NCBI GenBank assembly: GCA_948144175.1
Contig: CANXME010000553.1
Span: 186,001-250,000 of the forward strand
Direction: 5' to 3'
Source of the DNA: Closterium sp. NIES-65
Taxonomy: Eukaryota; Streptophyta; Zygnematophyceae; Desmidiales; Closteriaceae
Length of the DNA: 64,000 nt
A program made the translations under genes and the position numbers. Below are positions 20,426-32,500 of this stretch, piece by piece. The notes beneath the pieces are model-generated. The model was not told where the DNA came from. It worked only from the letters and a program-made list of their open reading frames with translations, and did not search any database. Every line of letters begins with the position of its first letter. The first letter of the stretch is position 1.

Positions 20426-23400
20426 TCAGAGGGCGGCTTGCATGAGGGGATCCTGTGCTGTGATGCTGATGTCACCATACGGCTCTGTCTGCTGCACTTG
20501 AATGAAGTCCCTCGTCTTCAGCACCTGGTGAATCAGGGTTTCGCACAGGGTTTACGGCGGTACAGAGTTAAGTGAGAGAGTTCAGGCTAAATAAGTCACC
20601 ATTTGGGATGGAGGGTTCAGGGTAAGTGAGAGAGCAGAGAACGGGCACTGAACAGGTGGATCTTAGAAACGTGCCTATAATGAAATCATATCAGCTTGTG
20701 CAAGAGCCCGCTCCCCTACGCCATGCACTCACGAGGGTCTCAAAGAACATCCGAGCAGCCTCTCGTCTTGGCCGTCCCTTCACCACCGCCAGCAGCGACA
20801 CCGACGGCTGCGATCGCGCCGACTCCACCCCCACCGATTCCTCTGTCCCCACTGCTGCTGCTGCTGCTGCTCCCCCCCTTCCATTGCCCGCCAGTGCCTG
20901 CTGCTCCGCCAGAGCTGTCAACGAATGCTGCAGAAACTTGGCAGCACCTCTGGGGTGGATGCGGGGGAAGGGAGGGTATGGGAAGGGAGAGGTTAGCAGG
21001 GAGGGAAGAAATGTCAGGGAGGGGCATGGTAGCAAATGTCCCCACTTCCCTGTGAAAGGATCATCTGTCAGATCCGTTCACATCCCAAACCCACCATCCC
21101 TTCACCCCAAACTCAGAATTTCCTGAAAGGGCAACACCCGAAAACTCAACGGAGTCAACGGGGAAAAAATAGCTTCGGAAAGGCAGGCAATTGTAGGTTC
21201 GGAAAACTTCCGAAACCCTTTTGCCCTGAACCTAGCAGAAGCGAGACGCAAACTGGAGCCAGTTTGTGAAGGCTTTTCTGTAATTCGGGAGCTGGGCTTT
21301 AAACCCCCAACCCCCTTCCTAAGCCTCCCAACAACCCCTCACTTCCACCCTTCCCCACCGCTGCCCACCTGGTGCGCCAGCTCCAGCTGGAGAAGTCATC
21401 AGTGGGCCCCTTCCTGGCAAAGTCATACACAATCAGTATCCGACCCCCCTCACTTCTCACTGTCCCCTCTCCCCCCCACCCACCCCATCCCTCTCCACCC
21501 TTCCCCACCGCTGCCCACCTGGTGCGCCAGCTCCAGCTGGAGAAGTCATCTGTGGGCCCCTCTGCTGCTGCTGCCTTGCGCTTGCCTGATCCCATCGGGT
21601 CCCACTCGTCCACCTCTGCAGATGCGGGGGTAGGCGGGCGGGTGTTGAGGGTGTTGGGAGGGTTCCGAGTGTGGGTAGGAGATTCACACACACAACCAAT
21701 CCCCCAATCACCACAGCTCAATCTGTATCCACCCCTCACCATTGCTCACAACCTTCCACCATCCCTCATCACCGCTCATCACCGCTCACCTTTGTCGCCT
21801 CCATCTCTGAGGAAGTAAAAGTTCTCTTCCGACACATGCAGCTGCACACACACAGAATCCGGGAGGAGGGACGAAGGGAAGAAGGGAAGAAGGGAAGGGA
21901 ATATCACAGTGTCAACCACCATGTTAAACTCGAGGTGACTTTTGAGTCGACTCAAAAGTCACCTCGGAACCACCGAGAAGCGCAACTTGGAAACTAGAAA
22001 ACGGAACGAGGAAAAACAGATTCAAGCTGAGGGCAGACCGGAACTATAGCCCTCGAAAAACTAACAGGCCAGAACAAAGACAGCAAAAAAACTCACTGCT
22101 GCTAAAGTGGCCTCTCTCCCCCTCCCTTCTGCTGCCGCTTCCCTCCCCCTCTCCTCTGCCACTGCCTCTCCTCTGCTGCCCTCGCGTTCCTCCTCCGATG
22201 CCCCCTCCTCCGGGGCTTCCATCAGCCCAGCGTCCATGGGAGGGAAATAAGGCTCTGTGGATGGTGTGACGCCAGCAGCAGGGAAAGACTGAGCGTCCGC
22301 AGCATGAGTATCAGCAGCACGAGCATCAGCGGGAGCTGCACCATTATCAGCTGCCTCTGCACCTCTTGCCGCCTCTGCCTCTGCGCCTGCTGCTACTCCC
22401 TCGCCACTTGCAGCAGGAGAGAGAGGAGCGACAGGGGAGAGAGGAGCAGCAGGAGAGCCGGGGGTGAAGGGCGTGGGGGGCACAGCAGGCATACCCTCCA
22501 ACCCAGGAGCAGCACTGTCCGGGGTGGTGTGAGGGCGCAGCACCCAACCCGCCCCCTCTTCTCCATCAGGGGCCTGAGCCGGAGTGCCTCTTGCAACACC
22601 TGTAGCAGCAGCAGCTGTAGCAGCAACGTCTGTTGCAGTCCCTGGGCCAGAATCTCTCCCGTCCATGTGCTCCCTAACCACTTCCACTTCCTCTACCTCC
22701 TCCCTCCCCTCCACCACTTCTTCCCTCGCCACTCCTATTTCCTCCTCCCTCCCCATCCCTGCCTCTTCCCTCCCCACACCTGCTTCCACCCCCTCCCTCT
22801 CCACCCCTCCATCCATGGCCATAGCCTCCCCTTCCACGTCTTCCTCCCTCTCCACCTCCTCTTCCCCTCTCCTCCTCTCCACCCCCATCCCCTCCCCCTC
22901 CTCCCTGCCCCGCTTCCTCCCCGTCCCCCTTTCTCCAGGCCTACTCGGCAGGCTCGGCGAAGCCTTGGAGAAGAACCGAGCCAAAAACGAACCAAGACCC
23001 GCCCCCTCCTCCCCTTCAGCTATACCATCAGCAGCTGCAGCTGTCACTCCCGCCACACCATCTGCTGCAAACGCATAGGCCACCCCATCTGCCGCCCCAC
23101 CATCTGTTACCCGTGCTTCACCCCCTGCAAGACCCACCGCTACAGCCGGTGATACAGTCTGTGCTACAGCCGGCTCCTGCAGGCCCTCCACGCCCGCCAC
23201 GGACCAATGGAGCGCTGCCAGCTGGACCGGCGTGTGCGGGGCTTTGCGGCGCTTCCTCACGAGGTCGTCCGGGGAGATGAGCTGCTGGCGAATGGTTCTG
23301 TTGAGGGGGGAGGGAGGGGGGGGGGGGGGGGGGGGGAATGGAGGGGGCAGGCGTAACAGAAAGTGGGTGAGGCAGGGGAGATGGGCGGGGGAGATGGGCG

Positions 23401-26400
23401 GGGGAGATGGGCGGGGGAGAGGCTAGGCCTTGGTTCCTCACGAGGTCGTCCGCGGAGATGAGCTGCTGGCGGATGGTGGTGGTTGGGGGGAGGGGGAGGG
23501 CGAAGGGGGAAGGCGGAAGAGAGGGTGGGCGAGTCGAGGACTGTCTGAGTCGACTCGACTCCAAAGGCGGACACGCAGAGAAAGGGAATGGCAGCAACAG
23601 CGACTGAGAAACGAGGAAGGAATAAATGGCACAGAGGGCAGCACATAGAGCGAGTCTAAGCCTGTCCTGTGAGTCCAGGCCGGCACTCAGAGAGAGGGAA
23701 CGACAGTGATTGTGGCAGAAGAAAGGAGGAAAGAAAGGAGGAAAGAAAGGAGGAAAGAAAGGAGGAAAGAAAGGAGGAGGGAATGGCACAGAGGGCGTAC
23801 TCAGAGGGCAGCACAGAGAGCGAGTCTAAGACTGTCCTGTGAGTCGATTGAAGGGCCGGCACACAGACAAAGGGAGCAACAGTGATGGTGACAGAGAAAG
23901 GAAGAGAAAGGAAGAGAGAAGAAGAGGGAAAGGCGTACTCAGAGGGCAGCACAGTGAGCGAGTCTAAGACCGTCCCCACACCATCCCCTCCTGCTGCTGC
24001 CCCTCGCTTCCTCTTCGCCTGCCCTCGCCTCGGGGGCCTTGGAGGCAGCCCCGCCCAAGCCTCGTCCGCAGGCTCGGGAGCCTCAGCAGGCTCGGCAGCT
24101 GCAGCGTGGTGTTCAGGCCCGGCCTGGTCCTCCTCTTGCACGGGTGCGGGTGCAGGTGTGGGTGTGGGCGTGGGAGCGAGTGCAAAGTCTGGCGTGGGGA
24201 TGGCTGGGGTTGGTGCAGGGTGGTGGGGAGTGGGGAGGTGGAGCGGTGGGGGGTTAGAGGACAGGCAGGACAAGGGGGAACACAGAGAAGAGTAAGCATC
24301 ATACGAGTGGGCCCCAATTGGGGGAACACAGAGAAGAGTAAGCATCATACGCCAATTGTTGGTGAGTAATCTCAATATCAAGAATCTTCACCACCAGTAC
24401 CAACACTGGAACACAAGCACCAACCAGTGAGCATCACAACATCCTCTCACACATTCCCAACAAGGCATCCCCCCCCCCTCCCACCCCCACAGCCCCCCCT
24501 AACCTTCCCCCAATGCATCACCTGGAATGCCCACAGAGGGCGTGGCAAGCCCTACAGACCCGCCAGGGGTAACCATCCCGCCCATGCGCCCCGCCTCCCC
24601 TGCCTCTTCTTCCCCTCTCCTCGCCTCCCCCTCCCTCGCCTCCGCCACGTCAGCCCGTGGTGTGCCTGGCACAGACCCCTTTCCTGCTGCACCAGCAGCA
24701 GGAGCAGCAGCGGCAGCAGCAGCTTCAGCAGCTTCTAGGGAGCGCGCATCATGGTCAGCAGGCATGGCTTCTGCTCGCCTCACCTCCACCTCCGGTACCT
24801 CCTCCCCTTCTTCCCCTGCCCCTCCTTCTGCCCCTGCCTCCGCCTCTGCCTGTGCGGCCCCTGCCCCTCTCTCTGCTCCTTCTTCTGCCCCTGCTGCCGC
24901 CTCAGCTGCTGCTGTCTCTGCTGTCTCTGCTGCCCCTGCTTCTCCTGCTTCCTGCCCTGCTGCTGCCTCTGCTGTTTCCCCTGCCGCCCCTGCTGCCCCC
25001 ACCTCCCGCCTCTCAGCCTCCTCCTGTGCTGCTTCCACTGGCTGCGTTGCCTCCACTCCCTCCTCCCCCACCACTCCTCGCCCCTCTCCACCCATCCCCA
25101 ACCCATCGCCACCCATCTCCATCCCCGCGCCAAACCCCATGTCCAGATCCATGGGCTCCATGAGCCCTGCCTCAGGCTCATACCCCTCCAGGCCCGCTTC
25201 AGGCTCATACGCCCCCCCCGCCCCCACAACCCCTTCTCCCCCCATCCCCCTCTCCTCCGCCACCTCCTCCGCCTCCCTCCCTTCATCCGCTGCCGTCGCC
25301 TCCCCTCCCGCCTTGCCTCCCTCTCGTGCCTCCTCGTGGGCCAAGTCACGGGGAAGCCATGGCTCGCCGTCCTCCTCGCCTTCTTCCACCAGCCGCATCA
25401 CCGCACCCTCCTCCACCACCGCGAATTGCTCTGCATCGAGTGGGGGCGAGGGGAGCAGGGCCACGAGACGACGAGCATTTTGAGGCAGCTTTCCTTGGGG
25501 AAAACAGTGTTTTTTTTTTTTAGAATTCTCAGAAAACAGTGCCCATTCAAACCTGCCGCATCACAAAACCCACCTCCACCACTGGGAAGTTGCTCTGCGA
25601 AAGGTTAACTGTGATCCACACGCATAACCACCACGTGCGTACAGTGATTTTTTTAGACGTCTAAATTATTCACTGTACACACGTGCAATATTCCTGAAAC
25701 CGCTACACGCATGCACAGACGTAATTACACCCGAGCACGCGCATAAACCACCACCACCCACCGTCCAGTCGATACTGCGAGCCAAACGCGTAGCCATCAT
25801 CAACAGGCGGCGGCTCCGGTAGAGTGATTTGCTCTCGAGTGGTGAGACTCTTGTCCACCGCCCTGCACCCCACACAACCGCGACACACAAAAGACGGGTC
25901 AGATCATGATGAGAAAGAAGGAACGAAAGCAGGCAGTAGCACACCAGGGAGACCGCTTCCCGCCTCACCCGGGTTGAAGCTCGAAGGCCCCGTCAGGCAG
26001 GGCGAGCAGGTCCTTCCACTCCAAGTGCTCTCCCTGGCAGGCAGGGGGAATAATTACTCGCTCGTGCAAGCCATGGAGTGCTCCCTGGCTCCAAGTGCTC
26101 TCCCTGGCAGGCAGTGCTCTCCTATAATTACTCGCTCGTGCAAGCCCCTAACCCACAGTTGCTCCTACCTGCCTCTCCTCCTCTCACCCCCGCTGCAGCT
26201 TGAAGAACCCGTCAGGCAGGGCGAGCAGCTTATCGAGCTCCAAGTGCTCCGGCAGAGTGATGGCATGGAACGTCGCTGTTGCACACTGCCATATTGCTCA
26301 CATGCCCGTAACCATGGCCCTCACACCACGCCTCTACCCTTGTCTCCCCGTCTCACCCAGGTGGCAGCTCGAATACGCCATCAGGCAAAGCAAGCAGCTC

Positions 26401-27672
26401 CTCCAACTCGAAGTGCTCTGGCAGAGTGATGGCGTGGCGTGGAACGACGCTGTTGCACACTGGTCACATGCACATTCCCCCTAACCGCCTCTACGCCCCT
26501 ACGCGCCTCTACATTTCTCACCCAGGTTGCAGCTCGAACACGCCGTCAGGCAGAGCGAGCAGCTCCTCGAGTTCAAAGTGTTCAGGGAGAGTGATGGCAT
26601 GGAACGACGCCGTTGCCGCCTCTGGGGGCAGGTCCACCGCTGCTCGCGCCAATACCTGGTGGGGAGGGGCGGAGAGCGAGAGACGAGTGCCAACAATGAG
26701 GGGTACAACGAGATAAAAACATGCAGAATGTGCATGCTGAAACCTAAAAGCCGTTTTTACATGTCACTGGGGATTAAGCAGACGTGGGAGAGGAGTTTGA
26801 TACAAAAAGGTAAGCCCACAGACCGACAACGAGTGCAGAAGGAGGAATTTTTTATGTAATAAATGAGTTTTAAAGAGTATTATTAGTGCATACCTGCTTC
26901 ATGCGCAGCACCGCATCGGAGCAATCCGCGTACAGATAGCCCACCTGGGGGGGCAACGGGCGAGGGAAGGACAACAAGGTTACTTTACAAGGTTAATACG
27001 CCCATAACGTCGCAACGGCCTTCCAGCGGAGAGAGTAAGAGAGCATTTCACAGCTCACAATGCAGCATGCTCGATTCAGTGCACACGCCACGCGCACTGC
27101 TGAAGCATCAGCAATGAAACAAGAAGAGAAAAGCATCAATCCAGAAAAGTGTACCTTCCGCGAATATATTCGCACGACGCCGAGCAGCAGATGCCCCGAC
27201 AGCCGCAGCGCGATGGGGACCTCGGGGTGAAGAATGGTGTCTGGGGGAGGGGGGAGAAGGGAGGAGAGGGGGGGGGGGGGAGGGAGAGGTGGGGGAGAGG
27301 GGTGTGGTGGGTGTAACGGTTTAGCTTGTGTTACGGTTACCACGACGAGGATTAAACGTCGAAATTTGATAAAGCGTACGAACGCTACAGCAACTTCTAT
27401 GCACGCCGCGGATAGGAGACTAGGACAATCAGACAAAGACAGCGGCGATTTTTTTTTAGCGCGAAAGTAAACACACAGAAACGTAATCTTAAAAGGCTTT
27501 AAAGCCCGAGAACCAAGTTGGCAAGGGCCCGCTGAAAGCGTTCCTCACCGACGGTCTGCGGGATGTCGGTTTCGTAAATCTGATTCTTCCGCAGCTTCCG
27601 CTCCAGGTGCGCCGCTATCCATATCGGGCCGAGCGCGCCCTTCTTCGACAAAAATAGCTGCGAAAAGAACAT
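20426..27672 (-). CDS. RAD21/SCC1 (SYN-type) cohesin kleisin subunit
   Basis: Kleisin that bridges the SMC1 and SMC3 heads of cohesin and is cut by separase. Exon 1 (27672-27549) reads MFFSQLFLSKKGALGPIWIA and HLERKLRKNQIYETDIPQTV. The next gives ILHPEVPIALRLSGHLLLGV and VRIYSRKV, then YLYADCSDAVLRMKQ and VDLPPEAATASFHAITLPEH: the complete N-terminal kleisin domain (Rad21_Rec8_N). The middle is long, acidic, Ala/Glu/Gly-rich and disordered (large exons near 25443-24500 and 23300-22090), with DDLVRKRRKAPHTPVQL conserved at the start of the latter. The C-terminal winged helix reads VSEENFYFLRDGGDK, SWRTRQVAKFLQ, REAARMFFETLVLKTRDFIQ, VQQTEPYGDISI and ends at 20426. Several exons have extra copies. 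The exact middle exon set is uncertain, and no separase site was assigned. Confidence 0.88.
21360..21580 (-). repeat. Two copies of the RAD21 exon encoding TDDFSSWSWRTR
   Basis: Segments 21366-21415 and 21518-21570 are nearly identical, each with GAAGTCATC(A/T)GTGGGCCCCT. The right-hand one continues into KRKAAAAEGP and is the complete exon. Confidence 0.75.
21931..21966. repeat. Perfect 36-bp palindrome, dispersed-family member
   Basis: Centre GTCGAC at 21946-21951. The arms read CGAGGTGACTTTTGAGTC and its exact reverse complement. It lies in a RAD21 intron. The same core (TTTGAGTCGACTCAAA) occurs at 15909-15924 and 32688-32703. Confidence 0.95.
23311..23335. repeat. Poly-G run in a RAD21 intron
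   Basis: Roughly 20 or more consecutive G residues after GGGAGGGA. It is prone to length error in sequencing. Confidence 0.9.
23640..23975. repeat. Three diverged copies of a ~150-bp intronic unit plus a GGAGGAAAGAAA array
   Basis: GAGTCTAAG(A/C)C(T/C)GTCC recurs near 23652, 23823 and 23960, and AGAGGGCAGCACA(G/T) near 23634, 23808 and 23941. Five 12-bp GGAGGAAAGAAA units sit at about 23725-23782. Confidence 0.75.
25965..26650 (-). repeat. RAD21 exon ITLPEHFELEELLALPDGVF in four copies
   Basis: The complete exon (about 26650-26525) carries VDLPPEAATASFHAITLPEH. Shorter copies near 26440-26350, 26275-26190 and 26035-25970 keep LPEH(F/L)ELEELLALPDG-like sequence. The acceptor side of each copy is lost to varying degrees. 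Confidence 0.8.
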
Positions 27673-29585
27673 CGCGACGACGACGACGACGACAGCGACG
27701 GCAACGGCGACGACGACGACGACGGCGGAAGTAACCCGAAGTTAACAAGAAATGGCTCCTCAACAGCGCGACGGACACGAGGATCGCGGCAACGACGACG
27801 TCGCGACTACGTCGGACATGGAATAGGACTGTGGAGGACGCGTCAGCTGTCGCCAGCGACAAGTCCGAAGACGGCGAGAGACTGCAACAGCTATGGAGAA
27901 AATGCAGCGATCGGACGATGTGAGCAAGGACTGGTGTGCAGACGAAAAAAAATATGAACGCTGCTGGTAGTAACAGAAGACGGCCTGAACTAAACCGTTG
28001 TCCGACGGCGAACCGAACACGAGCAGTCAAAGTTGAGCTAAACTAATGCTCCCTGAGGAAATCAGTATTGTACTGAAAGTGCATTCATATTAGCATCTAA
28101 ATTAGGACCTTGACCTAGCCGTCGGTTATTGCGAGCCTCCTCCTAGCAACACGCAACTTTAGTCCCTAGTCACTTAGTGCGCTAGGAAAAGCTGAAATGC
28201 TGAAATTGCTCTAACTGCTCTCCTCCCTTATCGACTCCTTGCGCTTATCTCACAAGCGCTCTCCGCGTGAATGGTGCCTTCCGCAAACGCAACCCTGTTA
28301 GCGCAGGTTGCGCACAGGGGGAGCTCGGCTGTCGTTACAGTATGACTGCCTTCCGCTTGACGATTGCTGGGGGGAGGGAGGGGAGTAGCGAGCGCGCGCG
28401 GGAGAGCGGGTCTCGTCTCGTCTCATCTCATCCACTGCTGTGTTTGATTGACGTCGCTCGTCTGCTTGACGCCATCTTGCTGCAGCGCGTGATTGGCTGG
28501 GGAATATCGGCGGTGCGCAGAGCACTGCTGGGGTTCCTCTGCGACTTACGTGTGCGCATTGCGAACTGCGCACTGCGCCCTGCATGGGTTGGAGTGGGTG
28601 CGCGAGGTCCTCCGCCCTCCACGTAGCCGCAACCAGAATTGGAGTTGCAAATAAAATCGTACGCGTTTGTAATAAATCTGATAGAATGTATCAGGGACCT
28701 TATAATTGTATAAAACTGCTCTGAACCCTAAAAGCTCGCTTTCCTTAGGCCACCTCGAAGCTGCTTTCCGTGGCCGATATTGCTGCGCGATTGGCTCTCA
28801 CCTTTTTTTGTGGGCTCGGGCTGCCCTCCCAGGGATTGCCCTTCCGGGATTGCCCACACCACGAGTCACAACCTTGAGGGTTGCTCACGCTCAGGGCGTG
28901 CTACATTTTTCGAAGTCACTGAAAGTCCGGACGGCTGTCCGGACGCGTACGAAGATTACGACGTCGCACGGCTGCTTTGCGATCAAAGCGATGTCGCAAG
29001 GAGGCAATACGAAGAATACGACGTCATTTAGACCCTGACGAGCTCACTGCCGAGAATTGACGAGCTCTGTAACCATACAACTGTCCGGACGGCTGGCCCT
29101 CCAGACGAAAAAATAAAACATGTAGCACGCCCTCAGAAATAGAAGACTTTCCGTTCCGAACTGAATGGTCCGACCGAGTTTTCACCATCCGCCGCCACTG
29201 GTCGTGGCGCAACAACCCTTGCTTGTTGAGCTTAGCACAGCAACCAACCAACTCAATGTACGCCACTGCTTGACCAGCCGCCTCAACGCCTCTCTAGCCT
29301 GCAAGACACTAGCTGATCTTCCATTCCTGAGCCTCGTTCTGTTAGCTTCCTTGTCCCTCACTCGTTGATATATTACCCGTTGATGACCAGAGAGGCCCTG
29401 TAAAGCAGCCACACGGTTTCATTCTACGTTACATCTCGTGTCAAATGACACGCCGACCCAACATTTACACGATCGGCGACGCCCTTTCCAGATCATCATG
29501 AGAACGGCTAGGCGACACAAAGTGTCTGCTTTACCTTCAACAGACGAAGCGTTTAGAGTTTTTAGAACCTGCACCGGCCGCTAGA
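27673..29585. other. Divergent promoter region between RAD21 and pectin acetylesterase
   Basis: About 1.9 kb. Next to RAD21 there is a (CGA)n-rich stretch (27675-27725), probably its 5' UTR. A MITE-like element occupies 28892-29134. Short open frames here lack similarity to anything I recognise. Confidence 0.6.
28892..29134. mobile_element. MITE-like element, 243 bp
   Basis: Left end CAGGGCGTGCTACATTTTTC and right end (read inward on the other strand) GAGGGCGTGCTACATGTTTT are terminal inverted repeats matching over 14 bp after the first base. A second inner pair, GTCCGGACGGCTG and GCCGTCCGGAC, also faces inward. No coding capacity. The ends resemble hAT-type termini (CAGGG), but I see no clear 8-bp target duplication. 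Confidence 0.6.
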
Positions 29586-32500
29586 ATGGCAGCATGTAAC
29601 TCGGGATCGTCGATGGACTTAAGCTCCCTTAGTCGCCGTCAATCCAGCTGCTGTAGGAACAATCGCCGTAAGAACAGCGCAGCGCTGTCACTAAATCCGG
29701 CTCCTTACTTGAGTCGGGCAGGAGCACATTCGTGTACTCATTCACTTACGTCGCGACTACTTGTGTTACAAGTATCTCTGTTACTGCTGACTGGACTGTT
29801 AGTCGCCACCGCGGTTCACGCCAATGGCGACTTTAAATATCGGGGAACGAAGGCGGCTGACGGGAACGGAGTAGCGGCGTATAAAGCGGGTCCGCTACAA
29901 GCGGCTCCCGTCCCCTTGACCCTCCTTCCAGACAATCCCTTCGGCGCGAAATGCCTCGACGGCAGGTAACCCCACAGCGGCCTTTCGTCAACGAAGAAAG
30001 TTACTTACTCGTCGCTTGGTCTTCAATTGTGTTGTGTTTCCTTCTCCGTTAACATACAATAAGCGCCTATTCCTATGAGCGAAAAGCGTCGCCGAACCGG
30101 ACTAAACCGATGTTTTCCTCCTCTGCACCCCTCTCCCCTTTCCCGGGGCTTTCTTCTCCATTTCCCCTTCCCCCCGCCCGAACCCCCCTCCCACCTCTCC
30201 TTCCCTCCTCCCCCCCTCCTTCCTCCCCAGTCCCCTCCCCATCGCTCTCCCTTCCCCCCATTGTTTTCCCGTCTTCCTCCCGCCTTCCTTCCCCGCCCGC
30301 CTCCCCCAGTCCCCCCGGGTACTACCTGCGGCGCGCGCGGCCGTCGCTGAGCCGCTTCTGGCACATCCACCTGCCGGGCGGCGGGTGGTGCACCACCGAG
30401 GAGACGTGCGCGTGGCGCGCCGGGAGGAAGCTGGGGTCGTCGCGCCTGTGGCCCAGGGCAATGATTGTGCGTGTGTTGAAGGGGAACGAGTGTGCATGTA
30501 AAAAAGGGGAAATGAGGGTGCGTTGAGGGGTTAAAATGTGCGTGTATTGAAGAGAAGCGGGGAGGAAGCTAGGGTCGTCGCGCCTGTGGCCAGGGCAATG
30601 ATTGTGCGTGTTACGATGGGTAGTAGGGTGTTGTATGTTGAAGGGAAATGAATGTGCGTAAATAGAAGGGGAATGAGGGTGCCGCATGTCAATGGATTTG
30701 TATGTGCGTGTATTGAAGGGGAGAGCGTGCCTTCGTGTAAGGGATTCTTTTGTGCGTGCATCAAAGCAAAATGAATATGCATACATCGAAGGGAAGTGCA
30801 CGTGACTTCCATACTCACCCCTCTCCACCAGCCCGCATTGCTGCCGGGCATCATGAGCGGAGACCCGGACGTAAACCTGGGTTTCGGCGAGTGGAACCTG
30901 GCCATTGCAGTGTACTGCGATGGGGGCGGGTACGTGGGGCGTGTGGGGTCTCAGTGCGAGGCCATCTCAGAACCACCTCAATCCAACTCCCACTATCCCT
31001 TCTCCCCCCCTCCACCAGCCGGCATGGCTGCCGGGCATCATGAGTGCAGACCCGGACGTAAACCCGGGGTTCGGCGAGTGGAACCTGGCAGTGGCAGTGT
31101 ACTGCGATGGGGGCGGGTACGTGGGGCGACGGGGCGAGGTGGCTGTGGGCAACACAACGCTCCACATGGACGGCTGGAAGATCATCATGGCCATTCTCGA
31201 TGGTGCGTGCGGTCCTGTCTCCCACAGCCCCCCTTCCCATCCCACCCATTCATCCTTCCCCAGTACCCCACCCCACCCCTTCCCTCCTCATGGACGGCTG
31301 GAAAATCGCCATGGCCATTCTGGATGGTGCGTGCATTCTTCCACCCGCCTCTCTCCACCCTTCCCTTTCCTCCTTCCCCACCCCACCCCCCCTCGCTCCA
31401 CCCCACCCCTTCCTCCTTCCCCACCCATTTTTGGAGCTTCAGTCGTTTCAGTACTTCAGGCATGTGCTTGCTTGTCTTGTCGTTTCCACCCTGCCTCCCT
31501 CTTTTGCACACTCATACGCATCCATGCATGCAAATACTCTCGTTCCTCCTCCCTTTCCCCATCCAATCACTCACACTTACGCACACACACACACAGGCCT
31601 CCTTCCCCCTCCCCCCATTGAATCACACACTCTCATCCCAGACCTCTCATCTAAAGGGCTCATGGCAGCTCAACAGGTTCTAATAACGGGAGAGTCAGCC
31701 GGGGGGCAGGCAGTCGTGAACCTGTGTGACTATATCGCAGCCTACCTCTCCTTCGCCACCGTCAAATGCCTCTCTGATGGGGGCTTCTTCATTGGTGCGT
31801 AGCACAACATAACATGTATGATGCATCACACCCCGCTCATACGCACTCACCTAAATCGCGGCCTACCTCTCCTTTGCCTCTGTCAAATGCCTCTCTGACG
31901 GAGGCTTTTTCATCGGTGCGTGCGTGAGACACACATGCATCTCACCCACCCACGTACCTCCCACCACCTATACTCGCTCGCATTACTCATGCAACACCCG
32001 CAACACAATCCTCCTCTGCCCATGCTCCTCTTCCCCTTGCCCTTGCCCTTGGCCTTCCCCTTCCCCTTCCCCTTCCCCTTCCCTTTCCCCATCACAGCAC
32101 TTCTCAGTCAACGCTATTACACTGGTATTGTTGCACTTGTGGTGTCATATGACTCTATCGTGATCTGCTCTTCACTCGTGTCATATATCCATGCCACTCA
32201 CCGATGCCATTCATCCACGTCACTCACCGGTGTCAATCATCAGCCTGCCTACCCTCCTGCCTGCCCGCCTGTCTGCTCGCCATCAGACGCGCCTGACAGG
32301 AAGGGGCGTTCGTTTTTCAGAGAGGTAGCAAAGAATGCGACACAGCTACACCAAATGTTCAACCCCAAGTGCAATCAGAGTGAGGGCCTTTCTCGGTGAA
32401 GTAGAGATTGAGGCTTGTACACCAGTTGTTCAATCCTTGATGCAGCCAGAGTGAGGGTCGCTCTTTGTGAGACACTGCAGAGATCACACAAAGATCAAGG

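Noticed and set aside
24527..25608. Long plus-strand Ser/Ala/Pro-rich frames
   Set aside because: Antisense of the acidic Ala/Glu-rich RAD21 exon; high GC suppresses stops on both strands.
29182..29412. 76-residue minus-strand frame with basic RLRNGRSASVLQAREALRRL
   Set aside because: No family motif, no supporting splice or start context; left uncalled.
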